From positions 1,550,001-1,614,000 of the forward strand of contig NZ_CP022111.1 in NCBI RefSeq assembly GCF_000730165.1: DNA of 64,000 nucleotides, in the 5' to 3' direction. This document shows positions 26,706-35,216 of the stretch, in pieces (the stretch's first letter is position 1; the number at the start of each line of letters is the position of its first letter). Made by a program: the position numbers and the translations under genes. The notes under the pieces were generated by a model. It saw only the letters and a list, made by a program, of their open reading frames with translations, was not told where the DNA came from and did no database searches. This DNA comes from Nitrospirillum viridazoti CBAmc. Its GTDB lineage: Bacteria; Pseudomonadota; Alphaproteobacteria; Azospirillales; Azospirillaceae.

Positions 26706-28397
26706 ATGCTCGAAAACACCAAGATTATTACAAAGATATTGTTCGTCATTGCGATCATGTCACTTTCGGCCTTCGCCATCGGTATCGCCGGGTATACTGG
26801 CCTGTCGAAGCTGGCAACCGCCACCCATCGGCTGGAGGTGATGGACACCAACCTGAATCAAGCCGCCCAAATGGGCGCCAGCATCATTCTGCTGAACCGC
26901 AGTGAATTCCGCATGGCTGCCGACCCCAGGGAAACGGACGAGGTTTTCAAAACTACAAATAAAAGATCAGATGAATTCATCAATACCTTAAGAAATCTAC
27001 AAAAGCTTGCGGAAGATAAATATCAGCCCGCCTTGATAGACATCAAAACTACTTTCGATGACTATAAAAAACAATATGACTCCACGGTGTCAGTCAGCCG
27101 CAAACACGCCGATCTGAAAAATGATGCCGCCCGACAGGAGATCCTGGACGAGGTCATGCGGTCGCGCGCCGTCGCCACCACGCTCAGCGACAAGATCAAG
27201 GCCCTGCAGGAGGAGTTGGACAAAGACGGAACCGCCGTCGCCCAGCAGGCCCAGACGTTAGCCCGCGATTTGACCTGGATGATCGCCATCGTCGCTATCG
27301 CGGGCATCGTCATCGGCGTCGCCATCGGCATACTGATTGCGCGCCGCGGCCTGACAATTCCCATCGACCGCATCGTCCACAACCTCCAGGATCTGGCCCA
27401 GGGCCGACTGGACATTGACATCTATGGCACCGCTCGCGGTGATGAAGTGGGGGACATCGCCAAGACCGCCCTGGTGTTCCGCAACAACGCCCGCGAGACC
27501 GAACGCCTGCGCGCCGAACAGCAGAAGGAGCAGGCCGCCCGCATCGCCCGTGCTGCCACCCTGGAGGGATTGACCCGCACCTTCGATATCCAGGCCGCCG
27601 ATGTCATTGGCGCCGTGGCCTCGGCCGCGACGGAGATGCAGGCCACCGCCAGCTCGCTATCGTCATCCGCCGAGCAAACCACCCGCCAGTCCGCCGCCGT
27701 GGCCACCGCCGCCGTCGAAGCCTCAAGCAACGTCCAGACCGTCGCCTCGGCGGCGGAAGAACTTGCCTCGTCCACGCAGGAAATCGGCCGCCAGGTGGCC
27801 CAGTCGGCAGCGGTGGCCGGCGACGCCGTGCGTCAGGCGACTCAGACCGGCGTCATCGTCGCCGGCCTGGAGCAGACCACCCAGAAGATCGGCGAAATCG
27901 TGAGCCTGATCACCAACATCGCGGCACAGACCAATCTACTGGCCCTGAACGCCACCATCGAGGCGGCGCGAGCAGGTGAAGCGGGCAAGGGCTTCGCCGT
28001 CGTCGCCAGCGAGGTCAAGAGCCTGGCCAATCAGACCTCCAAGGCCACCGACGAGATCAGCACCCAAATTGCCTCGGTCCAGGAGGCTACGCGAGGGGCT
28101 GTGGCCGCCATCGGTGCCATCTCCGGCACCATCGAGAACATCAACAATATCGCCACCGCCATCGCCTCCGCGGTGGAAGAACAAGGGGCCGCCACCCAGG
28201 AAATCGCCCGCAACGTCCAACAGGCCGCGACTGGCACCGACAGCGTCACCCAGAACATCCAAGGGGTGTCAACCGCCGCCGAGGCGACGGGGCATGCCGC
28301 TCACGACGTGCTGGTGGCCGCTACCTCCATGGCCCGGGAGGCGGAAAAGATGCGTGGCCTGGTCGAGACGTTCCTGGTGGAAGCGCGCGCGGCCTGA
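26706..28397 (+). CDS. Methyl-accepting chemotaxis protein (paralogue B)
   Basis: 563-residue chemoreceptor with the same architecture as the protein at 23241-24932: TM1 about 8-30, a helical periplasmic domain, TM2 about 192-213, HAMP, and the signalling domain with [21 protein letters not shown]. The cytoplasmic half is nearly the same as in paralogue A, while the periplasmic half has diverged (for example [19 protein letters not shown]). This suggests a changed ligand. The first third of the gene is AT-richer and the rest matches the genome style. The ribosome binding site is weak. A terminator follows. Confidence 0.94.
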   Translation: MLENTKIITKILFVIAIMSLSAFAIGIAGYTGLSKLATATHRLEVMDTNLNQAAQMGASIILLNRSEFRMAADPRETDEVFKTTNKRSDEFINTLRNLQKLAEDKYQPALIDIKTTFDDYKKQYDSTVSVSRKHADLKNDAARQEILDEVMRSRAVATTLSDKIKALQEELDKDGTAVAQQAQTLARDLTWMIAIVAIAGIVIGVAIGILIARRGLTIPIDRIVHNLQDLAQGRLDIDIYGTARGDEVGDIAKTALVFRNNARETERLRAEQQKEQAARIARAATLEGLTRTFDIQAADVIGAVASAATEMQATASSLSSSAEQTTRQSAAVATAAVEASSNVQTVASAAEELASSTQEIGRQVAQSAAVAGDAVRQATQTGVIVAGLEQTTQKIGEIVSLITNIAAQTNLLALNATIEAARAGEAGKGFAVVASEVKSLANQTSKATDEISTQIASVQEATRGAVAAIGAISGTIENINNIATAIASAVEEQGAATQEIARNVQQAATGTDSVTQNIQGVSTAAEATGHAAHDVLVAATSMAREAEKMRGLVETFLVEARAA

Positions 28398-28410
28398 GCC
28401 AGATAGACGA

Positions 28411-28443
28411 ACGGCCCGGGGATCGCTCCCCGGGCCGTCGTTT
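28411..28443 (+). terminator. Terminator between chemoreceptor B and the DUF885 gene
   Basis: Perfect 12-bp stem ACGGCCCGGGGA/TCCCCGGGCCGT (28411-28422 with 28427-28438), 4-nt loop, then CGTTTC on the plus strand. It lies between convergent genes and may work in both directions. Confidence 0.7.
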
Positions 28444-28459
28444 CACGGGGGTACCGGCA

Positions 28460-30301
28460 TCAGCCCCGCTGCACCCGGGCGATGTAGTCGCCCACCATGG
28501 TCTGCAGCACGTCCAGCGGCACGGCGCCCGAGTTCAGGCCCACCTGGTGGAAATCCTTGATGTCGAACTTGTCGCCCAGGGCCGTCTTGGCCTGGTCGCG
28601 CAGGCGGTTCCACAGCGTGTGGCCGATCTTGTAGCTGCAGGCCTGGCCCGGCCAGGCGCAATAGCGGTCGGTCTCCCGCGTCATGGCGCTTTCGGTGTCG
28701 CCCGTCAGGTCCACCATGTACTTCACCGCCTGTTCCCGGCTCCACCGCTTGTGGTGCATGCCGGTGTCGATGACGCAGCGGCCGGCGCGGAACAGCAGGA
28801 ACTTCAGGAAGCCGATGCGGCCCAGCGGGTCGGCGTCGTACATGCCCAGCTCATCGGCCAGCTGCTCGGCATATAGGGCCCAGCCCTCGCCGTAGCCGGA
28901 GAAGAACATGTTGGCCCGGTAGAGCGGGATGCCCTTGGTTTCCTGCGCGATACAGCCCTGCAGATGATGGCCGGGGATGCCCTCATGATAGACGGTGGTG
29001 GGCAGCGACCATTTGGGCCATTCGGCCGTGTCGTGCAGGTTGAAGTAGATGGTGCCCACCCGGTCGCCTTCCAGCGGCGGGGATTCGTAGTAGGCCAGCG
29101 GCGCGCCGGCCTCGATGGCAGCCGGCACGCGCTGCACCCGCGCCTTGGCCTTGGGGATGTCACGGAACATGCGCGGCAGGCGCGACGCCATGTCGTCCAG
29201 CTTCACCTGCAAATCGGCCACCAGCTGGGCCTTGCCCGCGTCGGTGTTGGGATAAGTGCTCTCGGGCCGGGCACGCAGGGCCTTGATGCGCTCCGCCACC
29301 GTGCCCTGGGTCAGGCCCTGGGCCGCCAGCAGCGATTCCAGCCGCGCGCCGATCTCCTTGGCCTGGTCCAGGCCGATCTGGTGCACCTCATCCGGGGACA
29401 GGGTGGTGGTGGTGCTGGACTTCAGGCCCTGGGCGTACCAGGCCTCGCCGTCCTTGATGTGCCAAACGCCGGCGTCATGCGTGGCCGTCTTGCGGGCGGC
29501 CTCCACCGCTGCGATCTGGCGGTCCAGCGCCGGGCCGACCTTGTCGGTGTAGATCTTGGCCGCCTGGGCGCCGTAGGCGTCGCCAAGCCCCTTGTCCTTG
29601 GCGCGTCTGGCCACCGAGGACACCAAGCCCGACGCACCCGCGTCCACCCGCAGGGCGCGCAGCTGGGTCAGGGTCGTGTCCAGCATGAAGTCGGCGGCCA
29701 GGATGCCCTGGGCGGCGTCATGCTTGAACTGCGCCGTCTCGGTGTCCAGCGCGCCGGCGAAGGCCTCCAGCCGCGCCAGATACGCATCCGCGTCGGCCTT
29801 GGCCTCGATGGGGTGGTGCACGTCCAGGAAGTTGGGAATGGACTGGTAGGCGCCCTGCAGCTGGCACAGCTCATACGGCGACCCGCTGGAGCCGAAGGGG
29901 AATTTGCGGTCGCTCTCCACCGCCTCGGCCAGCACGTATTCCACGCTGTCGTAGTTCACGGCGTCGATGCCGGTCAGCGCCTTGCGGTTGATGCCCTTGA
30001 GGCGGCGCAGCTGGCTTTCCGTGGCGGCGGTGTCGGCCTTGCGCCCGGCGGGGCTGCGGTCGTCCAGCTTGGCGCGCAGGCCGGCCAGCTTGCCCGTGTC
30101 CATGCCGGCCATGGTGGCGCCTTCGGGGCTGCGTCGCAGATCTTCCTGGAAGAAGGTGTCCAGCAGGTGGTTCAGGTCGGCGGCGGGGCCCGTGGCGGGC
30201 CCCTTGGCGGGCTTGGATGCATCGGCGGCGAAGCCGGGACGGACCGTGGCCAGGGCGACCGAGGCGGCGCTGGCGGCCAGGAAGGCGCGACGATTGAACA
30301 T
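28460..30301 (-). CDS. DUF885 protein, Tat-exported, metallopeptidase-like
   Basis: 613-residue exported protein of the DUF885 family, regarded as zinc-peptidase-like. The N terminus has a twin-arginine signal (NRRAFLAASAASVALA, residues 3-18) with cleavage near GFAAD. The family's zinc-type motif HEGIPGHHLQ lies about two thirds along, followed by conserved YGEGWALYAEQLADELG. The start has a good AAAGGGGA ribosome binding site. Some relatives are described as carboxypeptidase-like, but the substrate is not known. It is a single gene, convergent with chemoreceptor B. Confidence 0.88.
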   Translation of the reverse strand: MFNRRAFLAASAASVALATVRPGFAADASKPAKGPATGPAADLNHLLDTFFQEDLRRSPEGATMAGMDTGKLAGLRAKLDDRSPAGRKADTAATESQLRRLKGINRKALTGIDAVNYDSVEYVLAEAVESDRKFPFGSSGSPYELCQLQGAYQSIPNFLDVHHPIEAKADADAYLARLEAFAGALDTETAQFKHDAAQGILAADFMLDTTLTQLRALRVDAGASGLVSSVARRAKDKGLGDAYGAQAAKIYTDKVGPALDRQIAAVEAARKTATHDAGVWHIKDGEAWYAQGLKSSTTTTLSPDEVHQIGLDQAKEIGARLESLLAAQGLTQGTVAERIKALRARPESTYPNTDAGKAQLVADLQVKLDDMASRLPRMFRDIPKAKARVQRVPAAIEAGAPLAYYESPPLEGDRVGTIYFNLHDTAEWPKWSLPTTVYHEGIPGHHLQGCIAQETKGIPLYRANMFFSGYGEGWALYAEQLADELGMYDADPLGRIGFLKFLLFRAGRCVIDTGMHHKRWSREQAVKYMVDLTGDTESAMTRETDRYCAWPGQACSYKIGHTLWNRLRDQAKTALGDKFDIKDFHQVGLNSGAVPLDVLQTMVGDYIARVQRG

Positions 30302-30435
30302 GAAGTCCCCTTTATAATTTGATGGGCGAGACTACCGCCCCCGGGGACCGGGAAAAAGGCCGGGCCTGTAACGGAACGGTTACAGGCGGCGCCCGCGCCC
30401 CTCGGTGAGGAAAGGGTCGCGGGCGTCACGCATCA

Positions 30436-30984
30436 TCAGGAGTAGGCCTTGCCCCACTCCGCCATCAGTTCCTGCTTGCGGGCCTTCAGGCGCTCGCCCA
30501 TCTCGTTCAGATCCTCATCGCCGCGCTTGGCCTGCGAGAACAGGCCGCCGGGCTGTTCCTCTTCCTTGACGTGGTGCTTGATGTACTCACCCAGCACCTT
30601 GACCTTGGCGTCGTAGAACTCGTCGCCGGGCTTCATGGCCTCGATCTCGGCGATCAGTTTCTTGGCGCCGTCATGCTCGACATAGGCCTCGTCCAGCATG
30701 TCGTCCTCCACCTCGCCCCGTTCCTCGGGATAGAAGATTTCCTCTTCGATGGCGGTGTGGACCTTCAGGGCCAGGGCGATCTGGTTGAACAGCGCCAGCT
30801 TCTCATCATCGCTGTCCAACTGCTCGTACTCGTCGAACCAGCCTTCAACCTTGCGGTGGTCCTTTTTCAGCAGGCTGACCGCCAGCGGATCACGCGTGGC
30901 GGTGCGGCGCGTGCGGCGCGGCTTGGTGCGGGTCTTGGCCTTGGTGTGGCTGCTGTGGGCGGCGGTCTTGTGGGCCGTGGCCAT
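30436..30984 (-). CDS. Hemerythrin/HHE-domain protein
   Basis: 182-residue protein with a basic Lys/Arg/Thr-rich N-terminal tail (about 1-35) and one hemerythrin-like helical bundle. Candidate di-iron ligands are the His in KKDHRKVEGWFDEY, HTAIEEEIFYPE, YVEHDGAKK and YIKHHVKEEE. Such proteins bind oxygen or iron or sense redox state. ATG 30984 is preferred over an upstream frame extension because AGAAGGAG lies 7 nt before it. The basic tail is unusual and could bind nucleic acid, which is speculative. It is a single gene upstream of the DUF885 gene but well separated from it. Confidence 0.87.
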   Translation of the reverse strand: MATAHKTAAHSSHTKAKTRTKPRRTRRTATRDPLAVSLLKKDHRKVEGWFDEYEQLDSDDEKLALFNQIALALKVHTAIEEEIFYPEERGEVEDDMLDEAYVEHDGAKKLIAEIEAMKPGDEFYDAKVKVLGEYIKHHVKEEEQPGGLFSQAKRGDEDLNEMGERLKARKQELMAEWGKAYS

Positions 30985-31070
30985 GGGTGCGCTCCTTCTG
31001 CGGATGGTTGGCGCCATTGTTGGGCCCCTGAAACCCTCCGCGCGCGCCCAAGGTTCCGCTTCGGTGCGCC

Positions 31071-31541
31071 TCAGCGGCCCGACAGCCCCTGCTGGCGGCA
31101 GAGCGCCGCCAGCTCATCCGCCGCCGGATCGGTCAGGGGCTGGCCGTTGAATAGCACCTGATCGCCCTCCACCGTCAGCAGGCCCAGATAGGCATCGGCC
31201 CGGGACCGCGCCGTGCCGGGCGCGCGCGGCAGCGCGCGGGCCAGGCGCGCCGTCAGCGGGATCTCGATGCGTTGGGGCGTTGGCAGGCGGACGCCGCCGT
31301 CCAGGTCGGCCGGCGCCACCGGGTTGCCGTCCACATCCACGCCCGGCTGATAGGCGACATCGGGCGCCGGCTCATGCCGCACCGCCCATTGGCAGGCGGC
31401 GGGGTCGACGGCGATGGTCGGACCTTTCGACGTGCCCTTCTGCGCCCCCTCCTGGGACACCCCTTGGGGCACCCCCTGCCCCCAGGCGGCACCGGCCGCC
31501 AGCACCAGTAGGGCGGTCATCACAGCGGCGATCCGCGGCAT
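31071..31541 (-). CDS. Small secreted protein of unknown function
   Basis: 156-residue protein with a clear signal peptide (MPRIAAVMTALLVLAAGAAWG, residues 1-21). A Gly/Gln/Ser-rich stretch follows, then a compact domain with CQWAVRHEPAPDVAYQPGVD and two cysteines in the mature part (about 51 and 149) that could form a disulphide. I do not recognise the family. It is probably periplasmic. It is divergent from the AzgA-type permease gene, with about 90 nt between the two starts. Confidence 0.7.
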   Translation of the reverse strand: MPRIAAVMTALLVLAAGAAWGQGVPQGVSQEGAQKGTSKGPTIAVDPAACQWAVRHEPAPDVAYQPGVDVDGNPVAPADLDGGVRLPTPQRIEIPLTARLARALPRAPGTARSRADAYLGLLTVEGDQVLFNGQPLTDPAADELAALCRQQGLSGR

Positions 31542-31591
31542 TGGCTTTGTCCTTGCTTGGCGAGGGCGTCCGCGCCGACCATGGGCGCGAT

Positions 31592-31625
31592 CCTTCGAAT
31601 AACGCGGGCCTTAGAATAACGCGGG
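31592..31625 (+). repeat. Tandem 17-bp repeat ending at the permease ribosome binding site
   Basis: CCTTCGAATAACGCGGG (31592-31608) is followed at once by CCTTAGAATAACGCGGG (31609-31625), with one mismatch. The second copy ends in the G-rich sequence just before the GTG start of the permease gene. It could be a regulatory site or a recent slippage duplication. Confidence 0.75.
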
Positions 31626-31633
31626 GGCAACAC

Positions 31634-32926
31634 GTGCTTGATCGTTTTTTCGGGCTGACGCCCCATGGCACCACCGTGCGCACGGAAATCCTGGCCGGGG
31701 TCACCACCTTCCTGACCATGGCCTACATCATCTTCGTGAACCCCCAGGTGCTGGGCAAGGCCGGCATGGATCCGGGGGCGGTGTTCGTGGCCACCTGCCT
31801 GGCCTCCGCCCTGGGCTGCTTCATCATGGGGCTGTACGCCAATTATCCCATCGCGCTGGCCCCGGGCATGGGGCTGAACGCCTACTTCGCCTATTCGGTC
31901 GTGGGCGGCATGGGCTATCCCTGGCCGGTGGCGCTGGGCGCCGTCTTCCTGTCGGGCGTGGGCTTCACAATCTTGAGCCTACTGCCGGTGCGCGAGGCCA
32001 TCGTCAACGCCATCCCGACGGGGCTGAAGCATGCCATCTCCGCCGGTATCGGCCTGTTCCTGGGCCTGATCGCCCTGCAGAACGCGGGGATCGTCGCGGC
32101 CCATCCCGCCACCATGGTGACCCTGGGGGCCCTGGGCAAGCCGCAGGCCCTGCTGGCCTGCGCCGGCTTCCTGGCGCTGGTGGTGCTGGTGGCGCGCGGG
32201 ATCACCGGCGCCGTGGTCATCGCCATCATCGGCACGGCGCTGGCCGGCATGGCGCTGGGCGTCACGCCGCTGATCGCCAGCCCCGTCTCCCTGCCACCCA
32301 ACCCGGCGCCCACGCTGATGCGGATGGATGTGGCCGGCGCCTTCAACATGGGCCTGACCGCCATCATCTTCGCCTTCCTGTTCGTCGACCTGTTCGACAC
32401 CGCCGGCACGCTGGTGGGCGTATCCCACCGCGCGGGGCTGCTGGACGCCCAAGGCCGCCTGCCCCGGCTGAAGCGGGCCCTGCTGGCCGACAGCCTGGCC
32501 ACCACCGCCGGCGCGGCCTTGGGCACCTCCACCGTCACCGCCTATATCGAGAGTGCCGCCGGCACCTTCGCCGGCGGGCGCACCGGCCTGACCGCCGTGG
32601 TGGTCGGCCTGCTGTTCCTGGCTGCCCTGTTCCTGTCGCCGCTGGCGGCCGCCATTCCAGGCTACGCCACCGCTCCGGCGCTGTTCTACGTCGCCTGCCT
32701 GATGGTGCGCGGCCTGGCGGAAATCGATTGGGACGACGTGACCGACTCGGTCCCGGCGGTGATCACGGCCCTGGCCATGCCCTTCACCTTCTCCATCGCC
32801 GACGGCATCGCCTTCGGCCTGATCGCCCACTGCGCCATCAAGCTGCTGACCGGCAAGGGGCGGGAGTTGGGTTTGGCCCTGCCCATTCTGGCAGCACTCT
32901 TCACGCTGCGCTTCGCCCTGGCTTAA
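31634..32926 (+). CDS. NCS2-family purine permease (AzgA-like)
   Basis: 430-residue inner-membrane permease of the AzgA branch of the nucleobase-cation symporter 2 family, which imports hypoxanthine, guanine or adenine with protons. The N terminus LDRFFGLTPHGTTVRTEILA and first helix GVTTFLTMAYIIFVNPQVL are diagnostic. Others are ALAPGMGLNAYFAYSV in TM3 and the TM10-region GTSTVTAYIESAAGTFAGGR. About 13-14 hydrophobic segments are present. The start is GTG 31634, since the family N terminus begins exactly there and no ATG fits. The G-rich ribosome binding site lies within a tandem 17-bp repeat. Confidence 0.92.
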   Translation: MLDRFFGLTPHGTTVRTEILAGVTTFLTMAYIIFVNPQVLGKAGMDPGAVFVATCLASALGCFIMGLYANYPIALAPGMGLNAYFAYSVVGGMGYPWPVALGAVFLSGVGFTILSLLPVREAIVNAIPTGLKHAISAGIGLFLGLIALQNAGIVAAHPATMVTLGALGKPQALLACAGFLALVVLVARGITGAVVIAIIGTALAGMALGVTPLIASPVSLPPNPAPTLMRMDVAGAFNMGLTAIIFAFLFVDLFDTAGTLVGVSHRAGLLDAQGRLPRLKRALLADSLATTAGAALGTSTVTAYIESAAGTFAGGRTGLTAVVVGLLFLAALFLSPLAAAIPGYATAPALFYVACLMVRGLAEIDWDDVTDSVPAVITALAMPFTFSIADGIAFGLIAHCAIKLLTGKGRELGLALPILAALFTLRFALA

Positions 32927-33053
32927 ACGCCAGGGCCTTGACCTGACTAGGGAATTCCCTGGCTTTCGTTGAGTGAAATTTATGATTGGTCGCTGTTTTT
33001 GACCGAAAAGGCCGCCTTTCGGGCATCGTGCCTTGAAAATGATCAAAAAACAG
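32927..33053. other. Spacer between the permease gene and the small RNA promoter
   Basis: The inverted repeat CCAGGG/CCCTGG (about 32932-32960) right after the permease stop may act as a weak terminator but has no clear T tail. The rest is AT-richer, without a gene. Confidence 0.35.
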
Positions 33054-33082
33054 ATGACGGAATGATTTCGTCTCCCTATACT
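33054..33082 (+). promoter_or_regulatory. Promoter of the small RNA candidate
   Basis: -35 ATGACG (33054-33059), exactly 17 nt, then -10 TATACT (33077-33082). A transcript would begin near 33089-33092. It is the best sigma-70-type match I saw in the window, and no protein gene follows closely. Confidence 0.6.
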
Positions 33083-33089
33083 CCGCCCT

Positions 33090-33268
33090 CGTAAACACAA
33101 GGGCATAAAAAAGACCGCGCTCGCGATAGCGCGGCGCGGCCTTGAGTTTAGGGAGGAATCGCCACCAAGCGACTCAATGTCAGAGGGGGATGTACCCTCC
33201 AACGCTTGGATAATGCTACGCCGAGTTTTCGAAAGGCAAGCCCTAACCGAGGGCTGGCCTTTCTTTTT
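33090..33268 (+). ncRNA. Candidate small RNA with possible pseudoknot, unknown family
   Basis: About 180 nt between a good promoter and a strong terminator, with no convincing protein frame. Hairpin 1 is CCGCGCT/AGCGCGG (33115-33121 with 33128-33134). CCAAGCG 33165-33171 pairs with CGCTTGG 33203-33209 and encloses hairpin GAGGG/CCCTC (33183-33187 with 33195-33199). TTGAGT 33142-33147 can pair with ACTCAA 33172-33177, which with the previous stem forms an H-type pseudoknot. The purine-rich AGGGAGGA (33150-33157) lies in the pseudoknot loop and could contact ribosomes or mRNA. It does not match 6S, tmRNA, SRP RNA or a SAM-II riboswitch as far as I can judge. A short frame from 33178 runs through the terminator and is unlikely to be real. 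Confidence 0.55.
33235..33268 (+). terminator. Rho-independent terminator of the small RNA candidate
   Basis: GGC-A-AGCCCT (33235-33244) pairs with AGGGCT-G-GCC (33250-33259): 9 bp with one A/G mismatch and a 5-nt loop. TTTCTTTTT follows. A second T-rich run lies just downstream. Confidence 0.75.
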
Positions 33269-33301
33269 GTGCTTTTTCTGTGCTTTTGCATAATGGCTAG
33301 T

Positions 33302-33347
33302 CAATTGCCCAGTTTATGGGCTGGCAATTGCCCAATATATAAGCTGG
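33302..33347. repeat. Two tandem 23-bp imperfect repeats
   Basis: Two units of 23 bp each begin CAATTGCCCA (33302 and 33325) and end G-CTGG. The middle differs. It lies between the small RNA terminator and the LysR gene. It could be an operator pair or a decayed repeat. Confidence 0.6.
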
Positions 33348-33679
33348 CGCTACTCCACGACGCTTCGGAGACGCTCCGCAGCGCAACAGAATCACCTCCG
33401 AATCATCCCCTTTTCATGTTGCGACGCCGAAGCCCGCGCCGCCATCTATCCGTAATGGCGGAGATCACCCCTGCCGGACGACCGCGTCGGTCGGTCGCGG
33501 CTAGCACCGTCGGCCGACGAGAAATGCCCAGGACGACGGCAAAGCCCCCATGGTTGCGGTATCAGCCTGAATAATAGGCAATCGGCCGCCCACGGGGACG
33601 CCAGACCGCCCTCCCATGGACGGCCGCCAGGATTTTCGTTTAAAATACCAATGCCCTTTATTCATTGCCGTTCGTGATC
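33348..33679. other. Intergenic region before the LysR-type gene
   Basis: No gene or clear promoter seen. The last 20 nt before ATG 33680 lack a strong ribosome binding site. Confidence 0.4.
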
Positions 33680-34579
33680 ATGACGACCACCGCCACCGCC
33701 GCTTCGTTCCGGCCCCTGGACCTGGACGCCGTGCACGCCTTCGTGCTGGTGGCCACGCTGCGCAGCTTCACCCGCGCGGCGGAGGCGCTGGGCACCACCC
33801 AATCGGCCATCAGCCTGAAGCTGAAACGGCTGGAGGACAGGCTGGGCCAGCGGTTGCTGGAGCGCACCCCCCGCCAGGTGCGGCTGTCGTCGCAGGGGGC
33901 CGCCTTCCTGGAACCGGCGCGCCGGCTATTGGCGGCGCATGACCAGGCGCTAGCCGGGCTGGAGGAGGCGCCGCACCGCCTGGTCATCGGCATCAGCGAC
34001 CACGTCGCCGGCCGCGACCTGCCCGGCCTGCTGGCCCGTCTGCAAGGCCGCGACCCCACCCTGGTGATGGAGGTGCGCATCGCCGCCTCCCGCGACCTGG
34101 GCGGCCTGCTGGAACGCGGGGAACTGGACGCCGCCATCCTGCGGCTGGAACCACCCCTGGACGGACGCCCGGCGGAACTGACGGCCGAGGCGGGGGAGCC
34201 GCTGTTCATCGACCCCCTGTGCTGGTTCGCCGCCCCGGGCTGGGAGCCGCCCCCGGCCGCACCGCTACCCATCGCCACCCTGTCCGCCCCGTGCGGCGTG
34301 CGCGGCCATGCCGTGCGGGCGCTGGACGCCGCCGGCATTCCCTGGACCGAGGTGTTCGTGGGCGGTGGCGTCGCCGCCGTGGGCGCCGCCGTGCTAGCCG
34401 GCCTGGGCGTCGCGGCCCTGGCGCCGCGGGCGGCCCCGCTGGGTGCAGTCGAGGTGGGCGGGCGCTTCGGCCTGCCGCCCCTGCCCAGCGCGCCGGTGGT
34501 GCTGCGTTCCACCGTCAGCGACCGGCGCAGCCGCGCCGCGCTGGCAACGCTTGTGGCGGCGTTCCGTGCCGCTGGTTAG
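33680..34579 (+). CDS. LysR-family transcriptional regulator
   Basis: 299-residue regulator. The N-terminal winged helix-turn-helix (about residues 10-70) reads LDAVHAFVLVATLRSFTRAA, GTTQSAISLKLKRLEDRLGQ, typical of LysR proteins. A periplasmic-binding-protein-like effector domain follows (about 90-295). ATG 33680 is chosen over a TTG five codons upstream because it gives the family N terminus. The gene abuts the convergent tag gene with no spacer. A LysR regulator usually controls a divergent neighbour, but the divergent side here is only the repeat region and small RNA. The effector is unknown. Confidence 0.88.
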   Translation: MTTTATAASFRPLDLDAVHAFVLVATLRSFTRAAEALGTTQSAISLKLKRLEDRLGQRLLERTPRQVRLSSQGAAFLEPARRLLAAHDQALAGLEEAPHRLVIGISDHVAGRDLPGLLARLQGRDPTLVMEVRIAASRDLGGLLERGELDAAILRLEPPLDGRPAELTAEAGEPLFIDPLCWFAAPGWEPPPAAPLPIATLSAPCGVRGHAVRALDAAGIPWTEVFVGGGVAAVGAAVLAGLGVAALAPRAAPLGAVEVGGRFGLPPLPSAPVVLRSTVSDRRSRAALATLVAAFRAAG

Positions 34580-35137
34580 CTAATAGACAAACCCGTCAGC
34601 CACCGCCTTGCGCCACGGCTGGCCCAGCGCGGCCAGCTCATGATCCACGGGGCAGTCCTCGGCATGGGCCAGCGGCAGGTAGCCGATGCTCATCAGGAAT
34701 TCGCCCACGATCTCGCCGCCGGTGAAGCGGAAGGTGCGGCGGAACAGCTTCACCCACTCCGCCTTGGTCAGGGGATGGTGCGCGGCGATCCAGGCGGCGA
34801 AGCCGCCGTGGCTGGCGCGCAGGCCCTGGATGACCCGGGCGTTGTGGATGGCGGCCTCGATCTTCAGACGGTTGCGCACGATGCCGGCGTCCTGCATCAG
34901 GCGCTCCACATCATCAGGCCCGAGCGCCGCCACCTTGTCCACATCGAAGCCATGGAAGGCGGCGTTGAAGGCCTGCCGCTTGCGCAGCACCACCAGCCAG
35001 GACAAGCCGGCCTGGTTGACCTCCAGCATCAGGCGTTCGAACAGCACCGCCTCATCCGTCGTGGGGAAGCCATGTTCCCGCTCATGGTAGGGCCCGTGGA
35101 AGGGATGGCCCGGGGCGATGGCGCAGTATCCCGACAT
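34580..35137 (-). CDS. tag: DNA-3-methyladenine glycosylase I
   Basis: 185-residue glycosylase of the Tag family, which removes 3-methyladenine from DNA. It shows GFPTTDEAVLFERLMLEVNQ AGLSW-type family sequence, the conserved IVRNRLKIEAAIHNA helix, and GGEIVGEFLMSIGYLP near the end. The zinc snap is visible as Cys near the N terminus (MSGYC) and the His-x3-Cys of AHAEDC. The start at ATG 35137 gives the canonical short N terminus; an upstream extension of 34 residues lacks similarity. A second alkylation-repair glycosylase (AlkA type) is encoded at 18420-19334. The gene is divergent from the alcohol dehydrogenase gene. Confidence 0.9.
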   Translation of the reverse strand: MSGYCAIAPGHPFHGPYHEREHGFPTTDEAVLFERLMLEVNQAGLSWLVVLRKRQAFNAAFHGFDVDKVAALGPDDVERLMQDAGIVRNRLKIEAAIHNARVIQGLRASHGGFAAWIAAHHPLTKAEWVKLFRRTFRFTGGEIVGEFLMSIGYLPLAHAEDCPVDHELAALGQPWRKAVADGFVY

Positions 35138-35216
35138 GGGCTGTAATCCTGTGGTGAAGGGTAGGAGGATGAGGCGGGCGGATGCTAGAAGGGGACGCGG
35201 CAGGAGGAAACCCCAA

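Noticed and set aside
23241-28397. Mobile element carrying the chemoreceptor-regulator segment
   Set aside because: No transposase, integrase, terminal inverted repeats or target duplications were seen; tandem duplication explains the layout.
33178-33294. Short frame starting inside the small RNA
   Set aside because: It runs through the terminator, has a poorly spaced ribosome site, and ends in a Phe/Cys-rich stretch encoded by the T tail.
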